64,000 nt of DNA from Mesorhizobium sp. M9A.F.Ca.ET.002.03.1.2 (GCF_003952365.1 NZ_CP034443.1:2845001-2909000); one strand, 5' to 3'. Positions 42,293-52,072 are shown, counted from the stretch's first letter. Notes: a model not told the origin generated them from the sequence alone. Numbers and translations: made by a program.

Positions 42293-44263
42293 ATGAAGGA
42301 TGACGAGTTCAGGCCGAAGCTCGGCAAAATCGGGTCGCGCGGCTCGAAGGCAGGCAAACGCTATGCCGGTCAAGTCCGGGCAGCCGTCAACCGAGCCGGC
42401 GGCCAGCCCCAGCCCGGCGGTCGCTTCACGGGCAGCCGGACAGGGCGCGGCGGGGCGGCTGCGGCGCTGCTGAAATCGCGCGACCGGTATGCCGCCTTCC
42501 GCCAGCGCCGGGTGATCGTCAAGGCGCGGATCGTCAAGCTCGCCGGCAAGGGCGCGGACGGGGCGCGTGCCCATCTACGCTATCTTCAGCGCGACGGCGT
42601 CACCCGAGAAGGTGCGCCTGGCGAGCTCTACGGCGCCGACAGCGACCGCGTCGACGGCAAGGCGTTCATCGATCGCGCGGACGGCGACCGCCACCAATTC
42701 CGCTTCATCGTCGCTGCCGAAGACGGCATCGAGTATGAAGACCTGAAGGCGCTGACGCGGCGGCTCATGGCGCAGATGCAGGAAGACCTCGGCACGAAGC
42801 TCGACTGGGTCGCGGTTGATCATTTCAACACCGGCCACCCGCACAGCCACATCATCGTCCGAGGCAGGGACGACCGTGGCGAGAACCTGGTCATCGCGCG
42901 CGAATATATCTCATCTGGCATCCGCGAGCGGGCGGCCGAGCTGGTCAGCCTCGATCTCGGTCCGCGAACCGACCGCGAGATTGAGCTTCGCCTGCGCCGG
43001 GAAATGGAGCAGGAACGCTTCACCAGCATCGACCGTCGGCTGCTCAGCATGCGTGATGATGACGGGCTGGTCTCGCCGGGCGGTCCCGACGCCATTCGCC
43101 AGACGCTGCACCAGGGACGGCTGCGCAAGCTCGAGCGGATGGGTCTGGCCGCGGAGGTCGGCGCTGGCTCCTGGCGCCTCGACGATGAGCTCGAAGCCAC
43201 GCTGCGCCGCACCGGCGAACGCGGCGACATCATCAAGACCATCCACCGCGAACTGGCCGGCAAGGGGCTTGCACGCAGTGCCGCCGACTGGGTGATCCAC
43301 GATCGAGCCGGCGAGCCCGTCCAGTCTCTCGTCGGTCGCGTTGTCGCGCGTGGACTGGCCGACGAGATCAATGACCGCCACTACATGATCGTCGACGCCG
43401 TCGACGGTAAGAGCCATTGGATCGACATCGGTAGAGGCGAGGCGATGGAAACGATGCCTAATGGCTGCATCGTGCGTGTCGCGCCAAGGAACACCGAGCC
43501 GAGGCGGGTCGATCGTACCATCGCCGAAATCGCCGCCGCGAATGGCGGCCGTTACGACGTCGATATCCACCTGAAGCATGACCCATCCGCCACCGAGAGC
43601 TTTGCGCGAACGCATGTGCGGCGGCTGGAGGCGATCCGCCGCGCGACCGGCGGCGTTGAGCGAGAGCCGAACGGCACCTGGCTCATCGCGCCGGACCATC
43701 TCGATCGCGTCGCGAATTATGAGGGCCAGCGGGCCAGGGCCGAGCCTTTCGTTGTCGACAAGCTCTCCTCAATGGCGCTGGAGCGACAGGTCAGCTTCAA
43801 CGGCGCCACCTGGCTCGACCGGGAGCTGGTTGCCGATAGACCCGAGCCTTTGCACGGATCCGGCTTCGGCTGCGACGTGAGAGAGGCGCAAGCTCGCCGG
43901 CGGGAGTGGCTGATCGCGCAAGGCCACGCGCATGAAGAACAGGATCGGATCGTCTATCGAGCCAACATGCTTTCGATCCTGCGCCAGCGAGAACTGAACC
44001 GTGTTGCTGGCCAACTGTCGGAGGAACTTGGCCTGCCCTATGCCGAAGCGCGATCCGGAGGACGAGTAGAGGGTACGCTCCGCCGCTCCGTCGAGCTTGC
44101 CAGCGGAAAATATGCCGTCGTTGAGAAGTCGCGCGAGTTCACGCTGGTGCCATGGCGGCCGGTGCTTGAGCGCCATGTGGGCAAGGAGGTCTCCGGTGTC
44201 GTGAGTGGGGAGGGGATTTCATGGACCGTCGGCCGGCAAAGGAGCGGACCTGGTGTTTCGTGA
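42293..44263 (+). CDS. rlxS: RlxS-type relaxase (VirD2-like, DUF3363)
   Basis: Conjugative relaxase of 656 residues that nicks oriT and leads the strand into the recipient. The N-terminal relaxase region has RVIVKARIVKL, RAHLRYLQRDGV and the metal-binding histidines in VDHFNTGHPHSHIIVRG (near residues 180-195). The remainder is the DUF3363 domain found in relaxases of rhizobial ICEs. The C-terminus ends ISWTVGRQRSGPGVS. It is the fourth gene of the rdfS cluster. Part of its 3' end is duplicated at 48135-48236. Confidence 0.92.
   Translation: MKDDEFRPKLGKIGSRGSKAGKRYAGQVRAAVNRAGGQPQPGGRFTGSRTGRGGAAAALLKSRDRYAAFRQRRVIVKARIVKLAGKGADGARAHLRYLQRDGVTREGAPGELYGADSDRVDGKAFIDRADGDRHQFRFIVAAEDGIEYEDLKALTRRLMAQMQEDLGTKLDWVAVDHFNTGHPHSHIIVRGRDDRGENLVIAREYISSGIRERAAELVSLDLGPRTDREIELRLRREMEQERFTSIDRRLLSMRDDDGLVSPGGPDAIRQTLHQGRLRKLERMGLAAEVGAGSWRLDDELEATLRRTGERGDIIKTIHRELAGKGLARSAADWVIHDRAGEPVQSLVGRVVARGLADEINDRHYMIVDAVDGKSHWIDIGRGEAMETMPNGCIVRVAPRNTEPRRVDRTIAEIAAANGGRYDVDIHLKHDPSATESFARTHVRRLEAIRRATGGVEREPNGTWLIAPDHLDRVANYEGQRARAEPFVVDKLSSMALERQVSFNGATWLDRELVADRPEPLHGSGFGCDVREAQARRREWLIAQGHAHEEQDRIVYRANMLSILRQRELNRVAGQLSEELGLPYAEARSGGRVEGTLRRSVELASGKYAVVEKSREFTLVPWRPVLERHVGKEVSGVVSGEGISWTVGRQRSGPGVS
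44144..44257 (+). repeat. rlxS 3' end, upstream copy of a direct repeat
   Basis: Runs from CTGGTGCCATGGCGGCCGGT through GGCAAGGAGGT to CGGCAAAGGAGCGGACC. It matches 48135-48236 (CTGGTGCCATGGCGGCTGGT, GGCAAGGAGGTGTC, GGGCAAAGGAGCGGGCC) with scattered substitutions and a short deletion. The two copies bracket the ietAS pair. Confidence 0.75.
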
Positions 44264-44619
44264 GATGGTGTACAGCTTTTTTAGCCAGCGGCGCGGGCAG
44301 CCATGCGAGCCCGCGTAGACCTTATGGCCGCACGCCCGCAATCGGTCGCATGGACCTGCCAGGCGGGGCGGCTTTGGAGCGTTCGGACCCGACACGCTGC
44401 GTGAGTGGCCAGACTTCGAGCGCTCGAAGATGCGGACTGTTGTCTGCTGGCCGGCGTTATTCCGGCTGGCCTATGACCGCGGCGCAACAGTTCACCGCTG
44501 AAGTTGCCACGGGCGAACATCGACAAGAGAAAAAACACCATTGCGCGATACAAATCGCCGTTGAAAGCGTTTAGGTTGCATGCGCTTCGCCAAGTAAACG
44601 GATACCCCAGAAGAGAGCC
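44264..44619. other. Intergenic region before ietA
   Basis: About 350 bases after rlxS. No supported gene. The last 100 bases (AGAAAAAACACC, and TACCCCAGAAGAGAGCC with a GAGAG ribosome site) should contain the ietA promoter. Confidence 0.4.
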
Positions 44620-45600
44620 ATGACCACGGCCCGCCATATCGTGACGCTGCTTAAAAGCCACTTTGCCGGCGACGAGGATCGTTTCCTCTCTATCGCGATG
44701 CAGCTTGCTGCGCATGAGGCACGTCAAGGCCATGGCAAGCTTGCTCAGGAGCTCAAGGATCTGGTCGACGCAGCCAAGAGCAGGGACGCCCGGATTGCCA
44801 AGAGCAGTCGGCCGGTTCCCCTTTTTCAGCCAAAGGGCGAGCTCGCAGGGCTCCTGCATGTGCGCTATCCGGACCTGCGACTGACCGACATGATTTTGCC
44901 GGACAGTCTGCGCTCGCGCCTGCACCGCGTGCTGGGAGAGCAGCGCCAACAAGCAAGCTTGCGCGAGCACGGGCTTGTTCCCCGTCGCAAACTGCTTCTG
45001 GTCGGCCCGCCAGGATCAGGCAAGACGATGACCGCATCGGCATTGGCCGGGGAGCTTCATCTGCCCCTTTTCACGATCGTCCTCGATGGTTTGATCACCA
45101 AGTTCATGGGAGAGACTGCCGGAAAGCTGCGGCTTGTTTTTGATGCAATGCAGGCGACGCGGGGCGTCTACTTCTTTGACGAATTCGATGCCATCGGCGC
45201 GCGTCGAGGCGAACGCCAGGATGTTGGCGAGATTCGGCGCGTGCTGAATTCGTTTCTGCAGTTTCTCGAGCAAGACGACAGCCACAGCCTGATTATTGCG
45301 GCAACAAATCATCCCGAGCTGCTCGACAGAGCTTTGTTCCGCCGTTTCGACAATGTCATCGAATACGCCGTGCCCGATCGGCCGATTATCGAGGCGCTGC
45401 TTCGGGCTCGACTCGACCGCTTCGACACCAGAGGGCTTGCCTGGAACGAGGCGATCTCTCAGGCAGAGAGACTGTCGCAGGCCGAGATCACCCGCGCGGC
45501 CGACGACGCTGCAAAAACCATCATATTGCGGGGGGGGGCGGATCACCTCGGAAGCGCTCATCGACGCTCTGAAGGAACGCCGGCAGGCTTCGCTGTCTGA
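44620..45600 (+). CDS. ietA: AAA+ ATPase, IetA-like (Gao_Iet type)
   Basis: AAA+ ATPase of 326 residues paired with a subtilase. The N-terminus (1-115) is helical; then Walker A GPPGSGKTM near residue 128, Walker B GVYFFDEFDAIG, sensor-1 IIAATNHPELLD and arginine-finger region RALFRRFDN. Such AAA-subtilase pairs are IetAS, described as a plasmid stability and incompatibility module in Agrobacterium and later listed among antiphage systems. A run of nine Gs at 45530-45538 shifts the last ~30 residues; with eight Gs the tail would read GGRITSEALIDALKERRQ and stop at 45604, which fits the family better. Confidence 0.85.
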   Translation: MTTARHIVTLLKSHFAGDEDRFLSIAMQLAAHEARQGHGKLAQELKDLVDAAKSRDARIAKSSRPVPLFQPKGELAGLLHVRYPDLRLTDMILPDSLRSRLHRVLGEQRQQASLREHGLVPRRKLLLVGPPGSGKTMTASALAGELHLPLFTIVLDGLITKFMGETAGKLRLVFDAMQATRGVYFFDEFDAIGARRGERQDVGEIRRVLNSFLQFLEQDDSHSLIIAATNHPELLDRALFRRFDNVIEYAVPDRPIIEALLRARLDRFDTRGLAWNEAISQAERLSQAEITRAADDAAKTIILRGGADHLGSAHRRSEGTPAGFAV

Positions 45601-45621
45601 GTAGCGACAGCACAGATCATA

Positions 45622-48089
45622 ATGGCAGACGATTTTCCGCGCGACCGCGCCCATATCCACCTTCGCAACAACGGCATTCGGGAAGCCTATCGGCGGCCCA
45701 ACCAACTTATACATGCACCGCCGCTGCCGGCGCGTGATCGGGCGTCGCATGCTGCGGCCTTGACGCAATCCATCGAACAAGCGGTCGAAAGTGCACGCCA
45801 GCAGATTGCGGCGCGTGACCCCCAGCTGTCGGTCGGCACGCCTGGCTTTTATCTCGAGATCGATCTGCCCATGTCCGGACGGGCGGCCCTCGACCAGTTG
45901 GCCGATCGTCGCCAGCACATGGAGCTGGTCGCCGTCCATGAGCCAACTCAACCCGGTGCTCCCATCACAGCGTCGGTGTTCCTGCCGCAAAGCGCGCAAG
46001 CCTATTATTTGCGGAAAGTCGAGGCGTATCGAGACGTTGACACTGACCGCGGCAGACCGCGCAACGAGCCGCTCGTCTCCCGCATGGAGACAGTCAGGCT
46101 GGCGACTGCACGATCGTTGTTTACCGACCACGACGACCTCTTCCCCCAGGCCGCTGACGAGCAGGTGTGGTGGGAAGTCTGGCTGCGCGACGGTCGCCGC
46201 GAGAACTTCGAGCACATTGCCGAAGCCCTGAACATCACTTTGCGCACGCATGCGGTCAGGTTTCCGGAGCGGGTGGTCATGCTGGCACTCGCCAGCACGG
46301 CAATGCTCGACCGCATGATTGCGCACAGCGATGTCGTCGCCGAGCTGCGGCGCGCGAAGGATACGCCGTCCTTCTTCATGGGCCTTGGCGGCGCGGAGCA
46401 AAGGGACTGGAGCGACGAGCTTCTCGGGCGCGTCAGACCGCCTCAACCGATATTGCGGTCTGCATTCTCGACAGCGGCGTGCGTCGCACCCACCCGTTGA
46501 TCGAACCCGCACTTGCCGTTGAAGACTGGCACACCGTCAAACCGGCATGGGGCAGCGACGACACACCTGCGTGGAGCGGCCACGGGACGCGAATGGCAGG
46601 TGTCGGCCTGTACGGTGATCTGGTCCCGCTCCTGGTCGGAGGCGATCCAGTTCCATTGCCCTTTCGGCTGGAGAGTGTTCGTATCCTTCCGCCAGAAGAC
46701 GAGGCAAACGATCCAGAACTCTATGGCGCGATCACCGCGGAAGCGATCGCCCGCGCCGAGGTGCAGGCGCCGGAGCGCCGCCGCGCGATCGCAATGGCTG
46801 TGACAAGCGCCAGTCCGGCGCGTGGAAGGCCCACATCGTGGTCTGCCGCTATCGACCAACTCTGTTTCGAAGAGGAACAGCGACGCTTGATCGTTCTCTC
46901 TGCCGGCAACATCGGCGATGACCTCATGCCGGCCGAGCATTTGACGCGCAACGATCTGGAAGCAGTCGATGATCCTTCTCAGGCCTGGAATGCGCTGACG
47001 GTCGGCGCTTTCACAGAAAAGGTCGATATCATTGACACCGACTTTGCGGGCTACGCTCCGATCGCGCCGGTCGGCGAGCTCTCGCCGCGCAGTCGCACTT
47101 CGGTCGTTTGGGACAGGCAGTGGCCGGTGAAGCCCGAGGTCGTCTTCGAAGGCGGCAATCTCGCCCATGACGGTGTGTTGCCTGGCGAGCCGATCGACGA
47201 TCTGCAGATATTGACCACTTTCTATCGACCCGAACTGCGCCACTTCACCACCCTCGGAGATACGAGCGCGGCAACGGCCCATGCCGCACGGATGGCGGGA
47301 CTAATTCTATCAGCGCGCCCCGAGCTGTGGCCTGAAACGGTTCGCGCCCTGATCGTCCACTCGGCCGAATGGACTCCGGCGATGCGCGCACGCATCGATG
47401 CGTGCAACGGAGCGAAGGGCGAGATCCAGGCGCTCGTGCGGCGCTATGGTTATGGCGTGCCAGATCTTGGGCGCGCGCTTCTGTCAACGGTGAACGACCT
47501 CACGCTTATCGTTGAAGATGAGCTTCAGCCTTTCCAGCGCGAGGGCGGCGCGGCTGCCAAAACGCGTGACATGAAGCTGCATCGCCTGCCTTGGCCGAAG
47601 GAGCAGCTCGCGGCGCTCGGCGCTGCCCAGGTCGAGCTCCGCGTCACGCTGTCCTATTTCATCGAACCCAACCCCGGTGAACGCGGATGGACCCGCCGGC
47701 ATCGTTACGCGTCCCATGGTCTTCGGTTCAGAGTAAAGTCAGCGACCGAGACAGTCGACGAATTCCGAGCCCGCATCAATCAGGCCGCTCGGGACGAGGA
47801 GGAAGGGGCGCCTGCTGGAGGCGGAGAAGAGTGGCTGCTCGGCACCTTCCGCGATCGCGGCTCGTTGCACGCCGATTTCTGGTCGGGCAGCGCCGCCGAT
47901 CTCGCCGAGCGTGACGCGATCGGCGTGTTCCCGGTCGGGGGCTGGTGGAAGGAGAAGCCTTACCTGGAACGCGTCGACGCTCTGGCTCGGTACGCCCTGA
48001 TTGTGACGATTCGGGCGCCTGGGGTCGATGTTGACATCTTCACACCCGTCGAAGCAGCCCTGACTGTCGAGACGTCGGTCGAGACCTGA
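45622..48089 (+). pseudogene. ietS: Subtilisin-like protease, IetS-like, one frameshift
   Basis: Large S8 peptidase partner of the AAA ATPase. Frame one (45622 to about 46440) has the N-terminal domain, to AEQRDWSDELLGRV; the next frame then has the catalytic domain: Asp in VCILDSGV, His in SGHGTRMAG, oxyanion Asn in VLSAGNIGDD and Ser in LGDTSAATAHAARMA, ending at 48089 after a C-terminal beta-rich domain. One base is missing near 46436-46442 (GTCAGACCGCCTCAACCG). Repaired length is about 822 residues. All catalytic residues are intact, so an error in the read or a recent inactivation are both possible. Confidence 0.8.
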
Positions 48090-48134
48090 TGCAGCACTGT
48101 CCAAACCGGCCAACAACGGAGGTTTGACCAGCCT

Positions 48135-48236
48135 CTGGTGCCATGGCGGCTGGTGCTGGATCATCACGTCGGCAAGGAGGTGTCAGGGATCATGCGCGGA
48201 GGACGATAGGCGGGCAAAGGAGCGGGCCAAGCGTGT
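48135..48236 (+). repeat. rlxS 3' end, downstream copy of a direct repeat
   Basis: A plus-strand fragment with codons LVPWRLVLDHHVGKEVSG, parallel to LVPWRPVLERHVGKEVSG of the intact relaxase. It has no open frame of its own beyond this. It marks the right border of the ietAS segment and lies just before the ubiquitin-like operon. Confidence 0.75.
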
Positions 48237-48303
48237 CATAATGGCGCCCATGGTCACGCCCACAAGCCGCGCCCCCTGCGTCCACGGAGAGGTGCGCGTC
48301 TGC

Positions 48304-49863
48304 TTAGGCGGCCGAGACATCGCTTACCTGATCAACGGGCTCGCCGTATTTGCGCCTGTAAGCGGCAATGAAATCGTCGTCGCTACAGATGCAGCGGCCG
48401 CTGGAGTCCTTGGCCTTCGGATCGTGCAAGTGAGAGCCAAGGGGGCGCAGAAGATTCACCCGAGTGCTCGTCGTCGGGCTCATGGGAAACCCCGCACTAT
48501 GTTTGACCAAATCCGCGGCAAGCATAATCCCGGCAAGCACCGACTGAAAGGCCATCGGAACGACAGTTCGAACGCGGCGACTTCCTTCGCTAAGCTGGAA
48601 CACCAGACCGCCGCAGATAGCCTGCTGATAAAAGGAGCGCAGGGGCTGGCCGACAAACGGGGCTAGCGGTTCAAACGGCACAGCCATCGCTGTAGCCACG
48701 CGAACTACAAAGTCGTTGGGAACTCCGGCATTGGTCTGCAGGAGCGTTTTCACCTGCTCGTGTGCTTCCGGTATTCCGAGTTCCTCGGCAATCAGCTGGT
48801 GCTCGTCCTTGGATTTTCCGGATGGCAGGTACATGCAACAAAGGCAAGCCTGGCCGTCATCGAAACCATGCCGGGAGATACCGAGATCGTGCTCCTGCGT
48901 CCAAGCGTTTGCGATCCATCGCGGCAGTGCACCTTGGACAGCCAGACGGTCGGCGGCGGTGTCAAGCGCCACACCCACTTGGTCGAAGACCCAATTGCCC
49001 CGGCGCGCAACATATTCTGCCCACGTCAGAGGGTGCGCCTCGACCTCAAGGGCAGTCGATCTAAGGGCGGTGGCTGCAAGAACCGCCTTGGACATACCAA
49101 TCTCCGCCTGGCCGGCCAATGCGTAGCGCTGCAGGTTTGAGAGTTCGATCGCTTCGTGATCGATTACATGCAGACGACCCTTGAGATCGGGTTGTCTCGC
49201 TAGCGCCCAAAGCGAGCCATGGCCTATCGCACCGAGCCCAACGAGGTGGGTTTCGCCAAGGTCGACTGGAAAGTCGATCGGGCCAGCCTCCCCGGCTTTG
49301 GTCTTGTCGTAGCTGCATAGCGAGAGGTCGATGGTTTCGTCCAACTCGGCGCCGGTCAACTGGGCGGCGAAGATAGTTCGAAAGACGTTGGCGGCGCCGA
49401 AGCAACTGGCGGCGCCAGCTCCATAAGGCAGCAGACTTGGGCCAGAGCCCACCGGGTCCGTACGCGACAGCTTTGCCGCCCAACCGTCCGATCCCACGAA
49501 AAAGATCGGGCACCGGAGTGATGGGCGCGTTACCCCTGCAACGACGCAGACGGTGGCAGACTTGCCGGAACGCCGGATGCCGACTTTTGGATTGATCGAC
49601 TTTGCCAAGCGCTCCAGCGCTTGGGCTTGAGAGCTCGCCGCGCTGTCCAGCGGGAGTATCGCCAGAACCGGGTAGAGCCTAGCGAGCAATCTCACCGCAA
49701 GATCTAATGTCGCCTGGCCTTCGGCGCAGGAAGCGGCCTGATGGTCGAAGGCGACTGCCACGACCTGCTTTTCAAGAGCTGCTTTGAAGTCTCCCAGATG
49801 AAAATCGGCCAGGACCTGAGATGCCGCCGTGGCGGCGCGATCGATGAAGTTAGCGAATGCCAT
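48304..49863 (-). CDS. E1-like ThiF-family activating enzyme of ubiquitin-like system
   Basis: 519-residue protein with an N-terminal region of about 200 residues, possibly an inactive Rossmann-like domain, and a ThiF/E1 adenylation domain. The ATP loop is LVGLGAIGHGS near residue 210, then the DHEAIELSNLQRY acidic and Arg motif and the GMSKA lysine. ACLCCMYLPSGK near residue 330 supplies candidate catalytic or zinc cysteines. It should adenylate the C-terminus of the small Ubl encoded first in the operon and pass it on as a thioester. Last gene of Ubl-E2-like-JAB-E1, three bases after the JAB gene. No role is demonstrated; related operons act in antiphage defence. Confidence 0.87.
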   Translation of the reverse strand: MAFANFIDRAATAASQVLADFHLGDFKAALEKQVVAVAFDHQAASCAEGQATLDLAVRLLARLYPVLAILPLDSAASSQAQALERLAKSINPKVGIRRSGKSATVCVVAGVTRPSLRCPIFFVGSDGWAAKLSRTDPVGSGPSLLPYGAGAASCFGAANVFRTIFAAQLTGAELDETIDLSLCSYDKTKAGEAGPIDFPVDLGETHLVGLGAIGHGSLWALARQPDLKGRLHVIDHEAIELSNLQRYALAGQAEIGMSKAVLAATALRSTALEVEAHPLTWAEYVARRGNWVFDQVGVALDTAADRLAVQGALPRWIANAWTQEHDLGISRHGFDDGQACLCCMYLPSGKSKDEHQLIAEELGIPEAHEQVKTLLQTNAGVPNDFVVRVATAMAVPFEPLAPFVGQPLRSFYQQAICGGLVFQLSEGSRRVRTVVPMAFQSVLAGIMLAADLVKHSAGFPMSPTTSTRVNLLRPLGSHLHDPKAKDSSGRCICSDDDFIAAYRRKYGEPVDQVSDVSAA

Positions 49864-49866
49864 TGT

Positions 49867-50355
49867 TCAACTCGATATCATGATCATTCGCGACAGTGCC
49901 GCGGGAGGGAGCGCATTCCATTTGGCCTTTTCGTCAAGCCGATAGGCGGCGACCCGAGCAAAATCGAAAGGCTCGCGGGCGAAATTCGGCACCACCAGCG
50001 ACAGACACCCAACCGTGGTAGCAACCGCATAAGCGTCGTCCGTCGTCGAATGGTAGGCGCGGCCCGGATGGCTGTGAATCTGGGCCAAGAGTTTCAGGCC
50101 GCTTTTGTAGAGCCAGACATTGAGCCGGTGCAGTTCTTCGGCCGCAACGATCACGCAAACGCCATCGTTTGTTCGAATGTGACGCTGCGCCGGGATAACC
50201 GTCTCTGTTACGGCAAAGTGCCGGTCTTCCTGAACGCCGACCCAAAGTGCCATCCCCTCATTGCCCTCGCGACCAACTGAGCGCAGATGCCCATGCGTGG
50301 TCGAGATGCAGCCGCGCGGGAGAGTCACGATCGTTACATCTCTCAAACCAGTCAT
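49867..50355 (-). CDS. JAB/MPN-type isopeptidase of ubiquitin-like system
   Basis: 162-residue JAMM metalloprotease. Zinc ligands are in QIHSHPGRAYHSTTDD (H-S-H-P-x5-S-x2-D) with the upstream Glu in FAVTETVIP. In this setting it is expected to trim the Ubl precursor or remove Ubl from targets. ATG 50355 overlaps the preceding gene's stop by four bases; the longer frame to 50505 is an antisense-free extension into that gene and is not conserved. Confidence 0.87.
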   Translation of the reverse strand: MTGLRDVTIVTLPRGCISTTHGHLRSVGREGNEGMALWVGVQEDRHFAVTETVIPAQRHIRTNDGVCVIVAAEELHRLNVWLYKSGLKLLAQIHSHPGRAYHSTTDDAYAVATTVGCLSLVVPNFAREPFDFARVAAYRLDEKAKWNALPPAALSRMIMISS

Positions 50356-50969
50356 TCTTGTATCGCCTGAGGGGATACCACCATTCCTACGATTGTCGGT
50401 TGGAGTTGAATCTGCAACTGCTCTATAGGAACGATTCCGTACTTGATGATCTTGTCCAGGATGAAGGCCAAACAGCCTTCGCCAGAACCCCGATGAAGTA
50501 GCCATGGATCACCTGAATGGGCTGGATTGTCGTGGTATTCCCGGACGCCCGCCATGCACAGGAATGGTTCGTCCTCGGGACTGTTGGCCTGGATGAAGTC
50601 CGTCAGCGGCACGGCGTTCTGCTGGATGAGAGCTCCTATCATCTCCGGCGGCGTTCCGGGCAGCGGCGGACGTCTAAGCATTTTCAGGTATAGATCTTTC
50701 CGGGCAATCGGATCACGCGTAAACGGATCGACGAAGACCACGGACGGTGGTCTTAAGTCGTAGTCGGTGAAGTCGACCTCGCTCGCTGCGCTGACCACCC
50801 GTGGCTTTAACTTGGGGCTGGCGAAAATGAAGAAAGCGCGCGGAAAAGTCGCCTCGATCAAGAAGCAGCCCTGAGCCCGATAGACATCAGCATATGGCCG
50901 GAACCGGCCGATCTCCCGATCAAACTTCGCTCGGGAGACCTCCGGATCCACACTTTGGGGTTTAGGCAC
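50352..50969 (-). CDS. E2-like protein with CEHH motif
   Basis: 205 residues from a GTG at 50969 that overlaps the Ubl stop. Residues about 30-100 resemble the E2 fold (FLIEATFPRAFFIFASP, DLRPPSVVFVDPFTRDP). The conserved C-terminal motif FLCMAGVREYHDNPAHSGDPW contains Cys, Glu, His and His in the order of the CEHH family known from bacterial ubiquitin-like operons. The Cys is the best candidate for a thioester-carrying or metal-binding residue. E2 activity is inference from position and fold resemblance. Confidence 0.72.
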   Translation of the reverse strand: MPKPQSVDPEVSRAKFDREIGRFRPYADVYRAQGCFLIEATFPRAFFIFASPKLKPRVVSAASEVDFTDYDLRPPSVVFVDPFTRDPIARKDLYLKMLRRPPLPGTPPEMIGALIQQNAVPLTDFIQANSPEDEPFLCMAGVREYHDNPAHSGDPWLLHRGSGEGCLAFILDKIIKYGIVPIEQLQIQLQPTIVGMVVSPQAIQE

Positions 50970-51258
50970 CTGCGACGCCCGCCTTCAGGCTGAGGAACAG
51001 GGTCACAGTATTCGGGAAACCGAAATCGCCAAGCTTCTTGTCGACGTCGAGCAAGTTGCCGGCCTCATCCTTGAATTCCCAATTCTCGGCTGGTTGGGCG
51101 ACATTCTGCGTGTTCTCAAGGGCTTTGGTACGAATGACGTGAAGCGGCTGGTTGGGATTGGCTTCGACCTGCGTGGGCTGGCCGTTCACCACCACCGTGA
51201 TCTCGATCTTGCCCGGTCCGCCGCCGTGATTATCGCCCTTACCCGAATCCTTCGACAT
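50962..51258 (-). CDS. Ubiquitin-like protein (DUF2604/multiubiquitin type)
   Basis: 98 residues. After a flexible Gly-rich N-terminus (KDSGKGDNHGGGPGK) comes a single beta-grasp domain: IEITVVVNGQPTQVEANPNQ, HVIRTKALENT, NWEFKDEAGNLLDVDKK, DFGFPNTVTLFLS. It ends KAGVAGA, without a Gly-Gly terminus but with a small-residue tail that the JAB protein could trim. The ATG at 51258 has AGGAG before it. First gene of the four-gene operon. Confidence 0.85.
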   Translation of the reverse strand: MSKDSGKGDNHGGGPGKIEITVVVNGQPTQVEANPNQPLHVIRTKALENTQNVAQPAENWEFKDEAGNLLDVDKKLGDFGFPNTVTLFLSLKAGVAGA

Positions 51259-52008
51259 TGTCCTACTCCTGTGGCTTGCCAACCGCCCCACGCCCTGGCA
51301 CCCACCTGCGAGTGAGACCGGCGGTCTTCAATCGTTCACCCGGCGCCACGGCCGCGAGTACGCGAAAGACAGGGGATAAGCTACCGAATCGGTGCTTGCC
51401 TTCTTTTATGGGTGACTTGAGCCGCAAGTAAATGGTCTCAAATTGCTCCTCACAACTATAATCGATTAGAGCAATGCGAAAATATTGGCGACACGCCTAT
51501 TCATCTGCTCTCTCACTCGCCTGCTCCGTGCTCGGCAAGGGGAGCTTTGATCTGCGTCACGCGTCCCCAAGCAGCTGATTGCGCCGGCAGCGCCATAGGA
51601 ACCGTCGTTCAGAGTCTTCACCACTCAAGCACCCGCATGGATGCATGCCGACGCTCGTCTCCACAAAACAGCGCAAGTGGTGCCTTGTTGGATAAGGTCG
51701 CCTCGTACCTGGTGCAGCATCTCTCGGAACGCATGCCGCTGCGAGACCAGGCCTCATCATCGCGTCACATAGGAGCTGAAGCTTTCCGGATCGGGTATCC
51801 AATCGGCATCCAGTTGCTCGGCGATATGGTTGAATTCTGCCCTCAGGACAAGAGTGAGTAGAGCAGCCCCGCTACGAAAATCCCATCCTGGTTCGTTTGA
51901 CGCATCGACTATTCAGATTGATTGGCGTGATACCCGGCGCGGCCGCAACACGCGAGGCCGTCAACCGCTGAGCAGAAAACCAGCCTTCGCCTTCCGCGGC
52001 GGCGGACC
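51259..52008. other. Intergenic stretch, no supported gene
   Basis: About 750 bases between the ubiquitin-like operon and the effector. A 104-codon frame (51547-51861) lacks family resemblance. The AT-rich block near 51440-51500 probably contains the promoter of the minus-strand operon or of a lost gene. Confidence 0.4.
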
Positions 52009-52040
52009 TCGTCAGCCTCTCGAAAGCTTGCCTGAGTAGG
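52009..52040 (+). promoter_or_regulatory. tts box (TtsI binding site) before effector gene
   Basis: TCGTCAGCCTCTCGAAAGCT followed by TGCCTGAGTAGG matches the rhizobial tts box well. It ends about 33 bases before the chosen effector start. This predicts TtsI control and hence flavonoid induction. Confidence 0.85.
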
Positions 52041-52072
52041 TTGCTCATGTGATCTGTGGAAGTGAGGATAGC

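Noticed and set aside
51547..51861. 104-codon plus-strand open frame before the effector
   Set aside because: No ribosome site, no family resemblance and low-quality composition; kept only as intergenic.
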